A DNA stretch of 64,000 bases from Schistocerca nitens (taxonomy: Eukaryota; Arthropoda; Insecta; Orthoptera; Acrididae): NCBI RefSeq assembly GCF_023898315.1, contig NC_064623.1, positions 16,443,140 to 16,507,139 on the forward strand, given 5' to 3'. The position numbers and the translations under genes are program-made. Positions 33,269 through 44,625 of the stretch are shown here, piece after piece (position 1 is the stretch's first letter; each line of letters begins with the position of its first letter). Below the pieces are notes generated by a model, which made no database searches, was not told the origin of the DNA, and was given only the letters and a program-made list of their open reading frames with translations.

Positions 33269-33680
33269 TGGAATTAAATTTCATATTTGATGAGATTCCT
33301 TTATGAAGTACGTGCTATGAATGTAAACTTTTCCAAAGCTTCAGGAAATTGAATATCTCTTGAAAATGCGCCGTTTTATCTAAGATTTGTTACAATAAAA
33401 TGACAGGAAATTACATATCGGTAGTTAAATGATTCCTGTATTTGATGTTATTGTTACAGCTTGTTTTCTATGAAAGTACACCGTTTCATTGTTATGGCAC
33501 AATGATGATCTATCAAAAGCGCGTCGTTCTCTTACAATTCGCCCAGTTAAATTTCAAATAATGATTTTTATAGACACGGTCTTTAGACAGCGTAACCGCG
33601 TATGCAATGTTAAAGCCGTACTGAAGTCGACAGCGTCGTAAGCTGTGAAGAGAAAGGTGGCAGGTTCGCGTCCACCACCA
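33269..33680. other. unassigned interval
   Basis: No ORF of note. GGTGGCAGGTTCGCGTCCACC at 33656-33677 looks B-box-like and may be a remnant tRNA-type head. Confidence 0.45.
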
Positions 33681-33868
33681 TTTTTTTTTTTTTTAGTTCC
33701 TATGGGACCAAACTGCTTAGGTCATCGGTCCCTAGGCTTACACACTACCTAATCTAACTTAAACTAACTTACGCTAAGGACAACACATACTCCCATAACC
33801 GATGGATGACGAACCTCCGACGGGGGGAGCTGCGCAAACCGTGGCAAGGCGCCCCAGACCACGCGGAA
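33681..33868 (-). repeat. tRNA-headed SINE, family D-like, minus, diverged
   Basis: Minus strand: CGTGGTCTGGGGCGCC (A-box region), GGAGGTTCGTC (B-box region), then TTAGCGTAAG...GGGACCGATGACC, and a T14/A14 tail at 33681-33694. It parallels the family D body with substitutions. No target duplication recognised. Confidence 0.75.
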
Positions 33869-34112
33869 TATTCTGTTTTCTACAAGATTTCGGGTCTTTC
33901 TTATTAATTATTATAATCAAAAATACAATCTGCAACATTAGCTATTATTTATTATAGGCAATGCATTTCCTGTAACCCTTGTTGCAAAAGCCAACGACTC
34001 TAATGTTTCTGCAGTGGCTAGATATCTTAACATGACTGTCAGTCTATATGAGAATGTGAACACAAGTTACAGACTGGATGATTTGCTGTAATTACACTTT
34101 ATGTAATATGTA

Positions 34113-35660
34113 CAGGGTGTTTCAAAAATGACCGGTATATTTGAAACGGCAATAAAAACTAAACGAGCAGCGATAGAAATACACCGTTTGTTGCAATATG
34201 CTTGGGACAACAGTACATTTTCAGGCGGACAAACTTTCGAAATTACAGTAGTTACAATTTTCAACAACAGATGGCGCTGCAAGTGATGTGAAAGATAGAG
34301 AGGACAACGCAGTCTGTGGGTGCGCCATTCTGTACGTCGTCTTTCTGCTGTAAGCGTGTGCTGTTCACAACGTGCAAGTGTGCTGTAGACAACATGGTTT
34401 ATTCCTTAGAACAGAGGATTTTTCTGGTGTTGGAATTCCACCGCCTAGAACACAGTGTTGTTGCAACAAGACGAAGTTTTCAACGGAGGTTTAATGTAAC
34501 CAAAGGACCGAAAAGCGATACAATAAAGGATCTGTTTGAAAAATTTCAACGGACTGGGAACGTGACGGATGAACGTGCTGGAAAGGTAGGGTGACCGCGT
34601 ACGGCAACCACAGAGGACAACGCGCAGCTAGTGCAGCAGGTGATCCGACAGTGGCCTCGGGTTTCCGTTCGCCGTGTTGCAGCTGCGGTCCAAATGACGC
34701 CAACGTCCACGTATCGTCTCATGCGCCAGAGTTTACACCTCTATCCATACAAAATTCAAACGCGGCAACCCCTCAGCGCCGCTACCATTGCTGCACGAGA
34801 GACATTCGCTAACGATATAGTGCACAGGATTGATGACGGCGATATGCATGTGGGCAGCATTTGGTTTACTGACGAAGCTTATTTTTACCTGGACGGCTTC
34901 GTCAATAAACAGAACTGGCGCATATGGGGAACCGAAAAGCCCCATGTTGCAGTCCCATCGTCCCTGCATCCTCAAAAAGTACTGGTCTGGGCCGCCATTT
35001 CTTCCAAAGGAATCATTGGCCCATTTTTCAGATCCGAAACGATTACTGCATCATGCTATCTGGACATTCTTCGTGAATTTGCGGCGGTACAAACTGCCTT
35101 AGACGACACTGCGAACACCTCGTGGTTTATGCAAGATGGTGCCCGGTCACATCGCACGGCCGACGTCTTGAATTTCCTGAATGAATATTTCGATGATCGT
35201 GTGATTGCTTTGGGCTATCCGAAACATACAGGAGGCGGCGTGGATTGGCCTCCCTATTCGCCAGACATGAACCCCTGTGACTTCTTTCTGTGGGGACACT
35301 TGAAAGACCAGGTGTACCGCCAGAATCCAGAAACAATTGAACAGCTGAAGCAGTACATTTCATCTGCATGTGAAGCCATTCCGCCAGACACGTTGTCAAA
35401 GGTTTCGGGTAATTTCATTCAGAGACTACGCCATATTATTGCTACGCATGGTGGATATGTGGAAAATATCGTACTATAGAGTTTCCCAGACCGAAACGCC
35501 ATCTGTTGTTGAAAATTGTAACTACTGTAATTTCGAAAGTTTGTCTGCCTGAAAATGTACTGTTGTCCCAAGCATATTGCAACAAACGGTGTATTTCTAT
35601 CACTGCTCGTTTAGTTTTTATTGCCGTTTCAAATATGCCGGTCATTTTTGAAACACGCTG
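34113..35660 (+). mobile_element. Tc1/mariner-superfamily transposon with ~163-bp terminal inverted repeats
   Basis: Starts CAGGGTGTTTCAAAAATGAC at 34113 and ends in the inverse at 35660, with TA at 34111-34112 and 35661-35662. The inverted repeats run about 163 bp (34113-34276 and 35498-35660) with only a handful of differences. Total length 1548 bp. The high arm identity and nearly open transposase suggest a recent insertion. Confidence 0.95.
34394..35479 (+). pseudogene. Tc1/mariner transposase with a single nonsense codon
   Basis: One frame runs from ATG 34394 (MVYSLEQRIFLVLEFHRLEH) to the stop at 35477-35479, 361 codons, interrupted only by TGA at 34592-34594. The stop falls in a GRPRTATTEDN-like linker between the two helix-turn-helix parts, where CGA to TGA (a CpG transition) would explain it. 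The catalytic acids are visible in IWFTDEAYF, WFMQDGARSHRT and YSPDMNPCDFFLWG. Spacing between the last two is about 47 residues, longer than the 34 of classical mariner. Internal starts after the stop would give a protein lacking most of the DNA-binding region. Confidence 0.92.
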
Positions 35661-35662
35661 TA

Positions 35663-36379
35663 TATACAGCACCTATCTCTCTGTTTTACGGACTGCCTCG
35701 TGTTTTTTATCTCGCCGGTAAATATTTCAATGAGGGTGAGCAAATTCGAAAAGATCTCTTCCATTAAAACGGTATCTCGAAACGAATATCCTGAAATCTC
35801 TGTGATGAAATACGTTACTTCAGAGTGATGGTAGAATATGGATATTATTCCTCTATAAACTGACATCTGGTACTATACTTTAACTATATTCGATCTAAAA
35901 CCGAAATGGGATAAAGATTCAATTGAACTCACGAATAATTTCTACAAGTCTGTGTTTCAGTTGGTTGTAAAGCTGCTCTGCCAGCAATTCGCTGTTCAAA
36001 CCATCAGAGAGTCCAGAATCTTCTTCTCGATTTTCTCTGCTCTTCTTCGACGGTTAACGCAGCTATTTTAGGCGCGTCGATCTTCTACAGAAACTGTGTG
36101 ATTTACGCGCAGGTGCAGCAGGGAAATCTTGCTGGAGAGCGCCGAGGTAGCAAATCACTAAGAGGAGCACGTCGTGTCATGTTCCGTGAGAGGTAGGGGG
36201 GCGTGCAGCCACCAACACGGACGCCATGTCTGGAGCGCTTCACGACCAGGTCGGCTTTAGTACCGTGTGGTGCGAGAGACGTATCATGCGAGGTATTGCT
36301 ACGTAGACTTACACCTGAACGTTCGTTGGCGGATTCATGAAAGTTATATGCACTGCTACACAATATTTCATTTACAATG
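35663..36379. other. unassigned interval
   Basis: No recognised coding region or repeat. Confidence 0.5.
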
Positions 36380-37560
36380 CAGGGTGTATCAAAAAGAATC
36401 ATCCAATTTGGCACGTCTATTTCTGGAACTAATAAACGTATACAATGAATTTCGTTTTTTGATGAATGGAAAACTCTAAAACTTTCTTTCCTAGATTTTC
36501 ATAGATGTTCAGTATGCCCCCCTTGAGATGCACGGCGTATGTCAATGCGGTATTCGAATTGCTCCCGCACTGCAGCGAACACGTCTTAAAAGAGTTACAG
36601 CTTCTACAGCTGCTGTTATGCGATGTCTATGTTCATTCATTGCTGTTGGTAACGGAGACACATAAACAGTCTTTTATAAGATGCCACAAAAAATAATCAC
36701 ATAAAGTCACGTCCGGTGACCTAGGACGCCAGTAATCATTTGGTCCAGTGCGAGATCCATCGTTCAGTAATCCTTTGCTTTAAAAATTCCCGCACTTCCA
36801 GATACCAGTGTGGTGGTGTCCCATCCTTCTCGTAAATGAAGTCGTTCGAATCAGTCTCCAACTACGGGAAAAGAAAGCTCTGAAGCATATCGAGATATGT
36901 GCTTCATGTAACTGTTCTCGGCGAAGAAAAATGGACCGTACACCTTTTCGCGTGAAACTGCACAAAACACATTACATTTTGGAGAGTCTCTCTCATGTTG
37001 CACAGCTTCATGTGGTTGTTCCGTACCCCATATTCTCACAGTATGACAGTTCATCTTTCCATTTAAATGGAATGTTGCCTCGTCACTAAACACTAAGTGT
37101 CGAAGAAAACTGTCATCCTCCATCTTGCCAAGAACGAACACATTGTTGTTTGCCATCTTCACGAAGATCTTGCAGCAGCTGAATTTTGTATCGTTTCATG
37201 TGCAAACGTCGACGTAATACACGCCAGACGGACATCGGGGACATGTTGAGCTGTCGAGCTGCACGGCGAACGGATTTCTGCGGAGTCGTCGTCAAAATAT
37301 GGCGGATGCGTTCGACGCCTGTGTCAGACACTCGGGGACGGCCCGGCGATTTGCCTTTACACAAACAACCTGTTTCTCGGAGTTGTTCATGCCACAGTCT
37401 AATGTTCTGTGCTGTAGGAGGATCCACACCACACCTAGTTACGCTCTGCGCCAAAGGTAGAATACGAAACGATTTCTTTTGCCCTGACACTATTTTTACT
37501 AGAACTTAAGTGGACGCACGCTGCCGATACCTGGTGGGAACCATATAAGACTCCAGAGTC
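36380..37560 (-). pseudogene. mariner-like transposase relic, minus
   Basis: One terminus, CAGGGTGTATCAAAAAGAAT, is at 36380. The opposite end was not found. The minus frame at 37113-37490 gives the N-terminal HTH region (QNIRLWHEQLRETGCLCKGK, SPGRPRVSDTGVERIR, VRRAARQLNMSPMSVWRVLR). After a frameshift, 36851-37162 gives HLVFSDEATFHLNGKMN and VRIWGTEQPHEAVQ with the first catalytic aspartate. The C-terminal domain is degraded below 36850. Confidence 0.88.
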
Positions 37561-37595
37561 TGCTCTTTCCAATAGTACGATGTCCACACACACAT

Positions 37596-37797
37596 GGCCG
37601 GCCGATGTGGGCCAGCGGTTAAAGGCGCTACAGTCTGGAACCGCACGACCGCTACGGTCGCAGGTTCGAATCCTGCCTTGGGCATGGATGTGTGTGATGT
37701 CCTTAGGTTAGTTAGGTTTGAGTAGTTCTAAGTTCTAGGGGACTGATGACCTCAGAAGTTTAAGTCCCATCGAACTCAGAGCCATTTGAACCATTTT
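37596..37797 (+). repeat. SINE family A, plus
   Basis: Full-length, with A-box region GGCCAGCGGTTAAAGGCGC and B box GGTTCGAATCC. No unambiguous target duplication seen. Confidence 0.93.
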
Positions 37798-37814
37798 GAT
37801 TGTTAGGGTATGAC

Positions 37815-38119
37815 CTGAATATGGGAATCAAGGAACAGGATGTTTGCTGCTCGACAACGCACCCGCGCACGTAAGCAAGACTGTAAACAATTTCTTGGCG
37901 GTGCTTGAACACCATCCTTATACGCCCGATCTGTCTCCGTGCGACTTCTGGTTATTTTCGAAACTGGAGATGGCAACGAAGGAAAGCGTTTCGATATTAC
38001 TTCAGATATCCAGAAAGCAATCATCATGGTACTGCAGGCAGAGGAATAACAATTGTTTCGAACAACTTTTCCAACTCTTACAAGTGTGTATTGGCTCACA
38101 AAGAGCCTACGTTGAATAG
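37815..38119 (+). pseudogene. mariner transposase fragment, C-terminal
   Basis: LLDNAPAHVSKTVNNFLAVL and YTPDLSPCDFWLFSKLE give the second and third catalytic regions of a DD34D-type mariner. The rest of the gene is absent, and the adjacent SINE may have inserted at its 5' edge. Confidence 0.85.
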
Positions 38120-38616
38120 AAAGTAAAGTAACCTAAAAATAAAAGATGTATCGTATTTTATTTGACATCAGTCACCTTTCTGTGGGGCTGACTGTGTATA
38201 CGGCTACTCAGTGCGCTGCAGCAACCCAACAACAATCAAGTTTCCCAGATTCGACAATCGGACTGGGAAACGACCAGGGCATTCACTACGCCGTCTCTAA
38301 CCGGTTTATAGTATCTGCCCCATAAATAAAATTGGTCGACCGTCCGAGGTTAAAAGCGAGTAAGACACACACAAAAGCACCACACTTTTCCACTGCTACA
38401 AATGGAGTTTACTGTCCACTATACGACCCCGCCACGTCCGCCTTGTTGTTATGGAGTGGCACCTCCAGATAGCTAGTGACAGCAGTTCCTACTATGCTAG
38501 ATCCGTCCTTCTAGAAGACGCACGCTCATGAAGTCGCGCTGCCTTTCCCACAAAAACCGGAAAACAACTTTACTGATCACTGAGAATCATTCATTCCTTA
38601 CTTCGTAAGTTCAACA
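38120..38616. other. unassigned interval
   Basis: Nothing recognised. Confidence 0.5.
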
Positions 38617-39305
38617 CACTTCCATGCCTAATACGGCGTAGGAAAGGCACTAGCACTCAAAACAGCTTCTAGTCGTCTCGGAATGCATAAATACAGGTCC
38701 AGTACGGTTATCTTCCAGAACAGTAATGGCAGGTCCAGGTAACAAAGATGGAGGTGGACAGTGAACATGCACCGTTCTCTCCAAAAATTGACCTCGAAGG
38801 ACCAACAGTCCTGACATCTGGTGATTGTTGTGGCCCTGGGAGATGCGACAACTTATTCTCATGCTGCGTGGGCAGGGACGGTGTTGCCTTGGAACATACA
38901 GGCAGCTACCTCATTAGGCATCAAATACCGTACCATGGAGCTTGTCAAAACGGTCACGTAATCACTGGCAGTAGGCTAATGCGACCTACCAAGTAACAAT
39001 AAGGCCCATGTAATACCACGATATGGCTGCCCAAATCACCATCGAACCCCCTCTGTGTTCCACTCTTGCGACGTAAACTAGGCCAGAAGGTGGAAACTGA
39101 ATGAAACAAGAGCCATCCAATCAAATGACTTCTTCCACTGTTCCGCAGCCCGTGTTCTAAGGCTTCTGCACCACGTTTTCCAGTTATCGGCAACTGCGTC
39201 ACTGAGTGGTTTTGGAATTCCAGTTCGATCTGCTGCAGTTCCCAGCTTATGGGGCTCCCGTTGCGTTCTTTTGGTGCTGGCAGAGCTCGTGAGTGCGACA
39301 TTTAG
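38617..39305 (-). pseudogene. Tc1-like transposase relic, minus
   Basis: The minus strand from 39300 down reads SHLIGWLLFHSVSTFWPSLR and GFDGDLGSHIVV (degraded DESxF and GGGSVMVWGA regions). It then continues to RRLEAV-type C-terminal sequence and a terminal CGTATTAGGCATGGAAGTG. It lies in several frames and is clearly inactive. Confidence 0.65.
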
Positions 39306-40282
39306 TTCTGTAGTGACTTCTGTACCTGTCTTACTTCACAATGATGATGATGATAAGTCGATGAGTCGAACTCACTCGAAACCCGTCACTTCTAATGTTA
39401 CTGTATAATTACAACCTACCGTCCACAAAACCATGTTTGGTTGGAAGAATAATAACCAAGAAACCATTTAACTGATGACCATACGATAACACCAAAAAAA
39501 TTCAATCGGGTCTACAAGTAGCAATACAACCAAAACGTTGAGGAGAAACCAGTAAATGTGCAGCAACCATGAATTTCAATGACAGGAACGAAAGACGCGT
39601 GAAAGGGAGCAACCGTCGAGCCAGCCAGTAGGCTACAGAACACATCGTTGGCTTCAGTCCAAACTGGCAACGTCGCAGCTTCGAAATTCAACCGTTACCC
39701 GAAACGCAGTACCAGTGCGCATGCGCAGCGAGGACGTCAGTGACCCAACCGCGCGTCAACGCTCCCCCACCACGGCAGCCAGCGATAACCGCCGCCATCT
39801 TGCAACACTGCGCCAGCAGCTTCAGTCGCAGCTGGGACGTGAACGCGCGGGGGTCGGCGAGACCATATGCGCAATGCAGGGCTGTCGAGCCAGTGGCTCT
39901 TTTTCCCTCTTCGTTTACAACGAAAACCACAATTGTCCTAATGATTTTAGCCTCCTTATCCTCTCGAAATCTCTTTATGAATTCTATATACTGTGTCTTT
40001 CATTCTTCTATCCATGCCTTGGCAGTTTTCTTTTTGAAGGCCCTCCATCTGACTTTGCTTTGCTTCGATATTGGTGTTCCAAAGATTGACAGATTATTTT
40101 TTTTTTTTAATTTGTTATTTCCTTGCAGTTCCTTTACTATTCTAAAGAAACTGTCAGGTGACCCAAACAACAGCCCTTCTCAAGTCCATTATTGGTGACG
40201 AAAGGACTATCATGGGACAAGGACATAACCGTCTCACTACAGTGCATGTGAGCTCCCAATAAACCCCCAATGGAGTGCAGAA
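39306..40282. other. unassigned interval
   Basis: GC-rich at 39700-39880, then pyrimidine-rich. Overlapping ORFs on both strands are not convincing. No repeat end seen. Confidence 0.45.
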
Positions 40283-40375
40283 CACTACAGTACTATTACG
40301 GTATATTAATAATTTTTACTTATGGACCGTCTGACAGCAACTGAATAAAACACAATTTTAGTGCCATACGCGTTT

Positions 40376-43300
40376 TTCCCGAGGACATGCAGCTTTACTG
40401 TATGATTAAATGATGATGGCGTCCTCTTGGGTAAAATATTCCGGAGGTAAAATAGTCCCCCATTCGGATCTCCGGGCGGGGACTACCCAAGAGGACGTCC
40501 TTATCAAGAGAAAGAAAACTGGCATTCTACGGATCGGAGCGTGGAATGTCAGATCCCTTAATCGGGCAGGTAGGTTAGAAAATTTAAAAAGGGAAATGGA
40601 TAGGTTAAAGTTAGATATAGTGGGAATTAGTGAAGTTCGGTGGCAGGAGGAACAAGACTTTTGGTCAGGTGATTACAGGGTTATAAATACAAAATCAAAT
40701 AGGGGTAATGTAGGAGTAGGTTTAATAATGAATAAAAAAATAGGAGTCCGGGTTAGCTACTACAAACAGCATAGTGAACGCATTATTGTGGCCAAGATAG
40801 ACACAAAGCCCATGCCTACTACAGTAGTACAAGTTTATATGCCAACTAGCTCTGCAGATGATGAAGAAATTGATGAAATGTATGACGAGATAAAAGAAAT
40901 TATTCAGGTAGTGAAGGGAGACGAAAATTTAATAGTCATGGGTGACTGGAATTCGTCAGTAGGAAAAGGGAGAGAAGGAAACATAGCAGGTGAATATGGA
41001 TTGGGGGGAAGAAATGAAAGAGGAAGCCGCCTTGTAGAATTTTGCACAGAGCATAACTTAATCATAACTAACACTTGCTTCAAGAATCATAAAAGAAGGT
41101 TGTATACCTGGAAGAATCCTGCAGATACTAAAAGGTATCAGATAGATTATATAATGGTAAGACAGAGATTTAGGAACCAGGTTTTAAATTGTAAGACATT
41201 TCCAGGGGCAGATGTGGATTCTGACCACAATCTATTGGTTATGAACTGCAGATTGAAACTGAAGAAACTGCAAAAAGGTGGGAATTTAAAGAGATGGGAC
41301 CTGGATAAACTGAAAGTACCAGAGGTTGTAGAGAGTTTCAGGGAGAGCATAAGGGAACAATTGACAGGAATGGGGGAAAGAAATACAGTAGAAGAAGAAT
41401 GTGTAGCTCTGAAGGATGAAGTAGTGAAGGCAGCAGACGATCAAGTAGGTAAAAAGACGAGGGCTAATAGAAATCCTTGGGTAACAGAAGAAATATTGAA
41501 TTTAATTGATGAAAGGAGAAAATATAAAAATGCAGTAAATGAAGCAGGCAAAAACGAATACAAACGTCTCAAAAATGAGATCGACAGGAAGTGCAAAATG
41601 GCTAAGCAGGGATGGCTAGAGGACAAATGTAAGGATCTAGAGGCTTGTCTCACTAGGGGTAAGATAGATACTGCCTACAGGAAAATTAAAGAGACCTTTG
41701 GAGAGAAGAGAACCACTTGTATGAATATCAAGAGGTCAGATGGCAACCCAGTTCTACGCAAAGAAGGGAAGGCAGAAAGGTGGAAGGAGTATATAGAGGG
41801 TTTATACAAGGGCGATGTACCTGAGGACAATATTATGGAAATGGAAGAGGATGTAGATGAAGATGAAATGGGAGATAAGATATTGCGTGAAGAGATTGAC
41901 AGAGCACTGAAAGACCTGAGTCGAAACAAGGCCCCGGGAGTAGACAACATTCCATTAGAACTACTGATGGCCTTGGGAGAGCCAGTCATGACAAAACTCT
42001 ACCATCTGGTGAGCAAGATGTATGAGACAGGCGAAATACCCACAGACTTCAAGAAGAATATAATAATTCCAATCCCAAAGAAAGCAGGTGTTGACAGATG
42101 TGAAAATTACCGAACTATCAGTTTAATAAGTCACAGCTGCAAAATACTAACGCGAATTCTTTACAGACGAATGGAAAAACTGGTAGAAGCGGACCTCGGG
42201 GAAGATCAGTTTGGATTCCGTAGAAATGTTGGAACACGTGAGGCAATACTAACCTTACGACTAATCTTAGAAGAAAGATTAAGAAAAGGCAAAGCTACGT
42301 TTCTAGCATTTGTAGACTTAGAGAAAGCTTTTGACAACGTTAACTGGAATACTCTCTTTCAAATTCTGAAGCTGGCAGGGGTAAAATACAAGGAGCGAAA
42401 GGCTATTTACAATTTGTACAGAAACCAGATGGCAGTTATAAGAGTCGAGGGGCATGAAAGGGAAGCAGTGGTTGGGAAAGGAGTGAGACAGGGTTGTAGC
42501 CTCTCCCCGATGTTATTCAATCTGTATATTGAGCAAGCAGTAAAGGAAAAAAAAGAAAAATTAGGAGTAGGTATTAAAATTCATGGAGAAGGAGTAAAAA
42601 CTTTGAGGTTCGCCGATGACATTGTAATTCTGTCAGAGACAGCAAAGGACTTGGAAGAGCAGTTGAACGGAATGGACAGTGTCTTGAAAGGAGGATATAA
42701 GATGAACATCAACAAAAGCAAAACGAGGATAATGGAATGTAGTCAAATTAAATCGGGTGATGCTGAGGGGATTAGATTAGGAAATGAGACACTTAAAGTA
42801 GTAAAGGAGTTTTGCTATTTAGGGAGTAAAATAACCGATGATGGTCGAAGTAGAGAGGATATAAAATGTAGACTGGCAATGGCAAGGAAAGCGTTTCTGA
42901 AGAAGAGAAATTTGTTAACATCGAGTATTGATTTAAGTGAGAGGAAGTCGTTTCTGAAAGTAGTTGTATGGAGTGTAGCCATGTATGGAAGTGAAACATG
43001 GACGATAAATAGTTTGGACAAGAAGAGATTAGAAGCTTTCGAAATGTGGTGCTACAGAAGAATGCTGAAGATAAGGTGGGTAGATCACGTAACTAATGAG
43101 GAGGTATTGAATAGGATTGGGGAGAAGAGAAGTTTGTGGCACAACTTGACTAGAAGAAGGGATCGGTTGGTAGGACATGTTTTGAGGCATCAAGGGATCA
43201 CCAATTTAGCATTGGCGGGCAGCGTGGAGGGAAAAATCGTAGAGGGAGGCCAAGAGATGAATACACTAAGCAGATTCAGAAGGCTGTAGGTTGCAGTAGG

Positions 43301-43391
43301 TACTGGGAGATGAAGAAGCTTGCACAGGATAGAGTAGCATGGAGAGCTGCATCAAACCAGTCTCAGGACTGAAGACCACAACAACAACAAC
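40376..43391 (+). mobile_element. RTE-like non-LTR retrotransposon, near full length
   Basis: Inserted in the left PLE arm with duplication ACGCGTTT at 40368-40375 and 43392-43399. It ends with a short 3' UTR and a (CAA)n tail (43377-43391), typical of RTE-clade LINEs. The single long ORF is described separately. Fragments of the same family lie at 5078-5895, 32079-33268 and 59080-62120, so it is an abundant family here and this is the least damaged copy. Confidence 0.93.
40410..43289 (+). CDS. RTE-like LINE polyprotein: APE endonuclease and reverse transcriptase
   Basis: A 959-aa frame. Residues about 38-280 form the apurinic-type endonuclease: GAWNVRSLN (43-51), GISEVRWQ (72-79), MGDWNS, and the catalytic SDHNLL near 270. 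The reverse transcriptase spans about 500-790, with NKAPGVDNIPLELL, the fingers motif KKAGVDRCENYRTISL, VDLEKAFDNVNW, GVRQGCSLSPMLFNLYIEQA and the catalytic FADD at 734-737. A C-terminal region follows (YGSETWTINSLDKKRLEAFE). Near 43229 one base is missing compared with the 32-kb copy, so the end reads GKIVEGGQEMN instead of GKNRRGRPRDEY and the last ~30 residues are lost. Restoring the frame would end at 43371. All visible catalytic motifs are intact. The strict start is uncertain; the ATG at 40410 is upstream of the endonuclease. Confidence 0.93.
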   Translation: MMMASSWVKYSGGKIVPHSDLRAGTTQEDVLIKRKKTGILRIGAWNVRSLNRAGRLENLKREMDRLKLDIVGISEVRWQEEQDFWSGDYRVINTKSNRGNVGVGLIMNKKIGVRVSYYKQHSERIIVAKIDTKPMPTTVVQVYMPTSSADDEEIDEMYDEIKEIIQVVKGDENLIVMGDWNSSVGKGREGNIAGEYGLGGRNERGSRLVEFCTEHNLIITNTCFKNHKRRLYTWKNPADTKRYQIDYIMVRQRFRNQVLNCKTFPGADVDSDHNLLVMNCRLKLKKLQKGGNLKRWDLDKLKVPEVVESFRESIREQLTGMGERNTVEEECVALKDEVVKAADDQVGKKTRANRNPWVTEEILNLIDERRKYKNAVNEAGKNEYKRLKNEIDRKCKMAKQGWLEDKCKDLEACLTRGKIDTAYRKIKETFGEKRTTCMNIKRSDGNPVLRKEGKAERWKEYIEGLYKGDVPEDNIMEMEEDVDEDEMGDKILREEIDRALKDLSRNKAPGVDNIPLELLMALGEPVMTKLYHLVSKMYETGEIPTDFKKNIIIPIPKKAGVDRCENYRTISLISHSCKILTRILYRRMEKLVEADLGEDQFGFRRNVGTREAILTLRLILEERLRKGKATFLAFVDLEKAFDNVNWNTLFQILKLAGVKYKERKAIYNLYRNQMAVIRVEGHEREAVVGKGVRQGCSLSPMLFNLYIEQAVKEKKEKLGVGIKIHGEGVKTLRFADDIVILSETAKDLEEQLNGMDSVLKGGYKMNINKSKTRIMECSQIKSGDAEGIRLGNETLKVVKEFCYLGSKITDDGRSREDIKCRLAMARKAFLKKRNLLTSSIDLSERKSFLKVVVWSVAMYGSETWTINSLDKKRLEAFEMWCYRRMLKIRWVDHVTNEEVLNRIGEKRSLWHNLTRRRDRLVGHVLRHQGITNLALAGSVEGKIVEGGQEMNTLSRFRRL

Positions 43392-43432
43392 ACGCGTTTC
43401 GCCTTTATTTTCTGCAAGGCATCATCAGTGGC
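43392..43432 (-). ncRNA. hammerhead motif of the left PLE arm, broken by the LINE
   Basis: Minus strand: GCCA, CTGATGA (complement of 43422-43428), stem II GCCTT/AAGGC, GAAA (43397-43400) and ACGCGT. The cleavage base and the other stem I strand (TGGC) lie at 40363-40367, 3 kb away across the LINE insertion. The ribozyme is therefore disrupted. Confidence 0.75.
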
Positions 43433-43495
43433 CTGGAATATATACATATGTTAGCTATTTTATTTACATTTTTGTCATTGTGCCTATAGGTTATA

Positions 43496-43698
43496 TATAG
43501 CCGGCCTAAGTGGCCGAGCTGTTCTAAGCGCTACACTCTGGAGCCGCGCGACCGCTACGGTCGCAGGTTCGAATCCTGCCTAGGGCATGGATGTGTGTGA
43601 TGTCCTTAGGTTAGTTAGGTTTAAATAGTTCTAAGTTCTAGGGGACTTACGACCTCAGCAGTTAAGTCCCATAGTGCTCAGAGCCATTTGAACCATTT
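43496..43698 (+). repeat. SINE family A, plus, in left PLE arm
   Basis: Target duplication TATAGGTTATA at 43485-43495 and 43699-43709. The right PLE arm at 49670-49690 lacks it, which shows the empty site. Confidence 0.96.
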
Positions 43699-44022
43699 TA
43701 TAGGTTATAAACAGTTCTGGTGGTTGGTATTTCCTATTAAGTAGTAATATTTTGAACTGTACTTACAGGTTGCGTGGACAATTTCCTACATATTACGCTC
43801 CTGTTGCATTTTTGGTGTTGTTCTTCTTCTTATGAACGCCAATTTGCGGTTTTTTCCCCATTCCTCAACACTATGCACTGAACGCTTGTTTTAAAGCAAT
43901 GTTTTGGTTTCTGTTGCCGACTGTCAAATGTTTTTGCCAAAGATCGAATGTTATTGCCAAACTTATGAGTGTAACTATTGAAGTATCTGTGGTCTGTTCG
44001 TGAATGCATTTGTGTGTGCGTT

Positions 44023-44024
<2 letters not shown>

Positions 44025-44117
<93 letters not shown>
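44025..44117 (+). repeat. (TA)n(TG)n microsatellite in left PLE arm
   Basis: TA repeats from about 44025 to 44075 and TG repeats from 44079 to 44117. The inverted counterpart (CA and TA repeats) is at about 49236-49365. Confidence 0.95.
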
Positions 44118-44118
<1 letters not shown>

Positions 44119-44221
44119 TCCAGATGATGTGGGGAAGAGCTTTCTTTTTTTTTATTATTATTTTTTGTTTTATGTTATCATTTCCTTTACTAAGTGTAGT
44201 AGGGATCCTGTGCTGATGTGT

Positions 44222-44460
44222 TGTTGTTTTTGTGTTTTGGGGAAAGAGACCAGACAGCGAGGTCATCGGTCTCATTGGATTAGGGAAGGATGGGGATGGA
44301 AATCGGCCGTGCCCTTCACAGGAACCATCCCGGCATTTGCCTGGAGCGATTTAGGGAAATCACGGAAAACCTAAATCAGGATGGCCGGCCGCGGGATTGA
44401 ACCGTCGTCCTCCAGAATGGGAGTCCAGTGTGCTAACCACTGCGCCACCTCGCTCGGTCT
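44222..44460 (-). repeat. tRNA-headed SINE, family E, minus, in left PLE arm
   Basis: Target duplication TGTGCTGATGTGT at 44209-44221 and 44461-44473. The minus-strand head reads GCGAGGTGGCGCAGTGGTTA (A box) and GACGGTTCAATCCCG (B box). The body contains AAATCGCTCCAGGCAAATGC. The right PLE arm at 47155-47165 shows the empty site. Confidence 0.96.
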
Positions 44461-44625
44461 TGTGCTGATGTGTGTTTGTTCATTTATCACATGTTTGTTT
44501 TCTGCTATGGCTTTCTGGAAGTGGAAGTTTTCTTGCATTTGTATAATATGTTTGTCATGGTTGCTTATTCTCATTATTTTCATTTCTTGTTCCATGTATG
44601 TAGGATGATGGTTGTAGTGTTTTAA

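Noticed and set aside
40410..43289. Long ORF as a host gene (such proteins are often auto-named craniofacial development protein 2-like)
   Set aside because: APE endonuclease plus reverse transcriptase, target duplication, (CAA)n tail and several damaged copies in the same window show it is a LINE.
43871..44374. ORFs on both strands with long YI, CV and TH repeats
   Set aside because: Translations of TA/TG microsatellites in the PLE arm.
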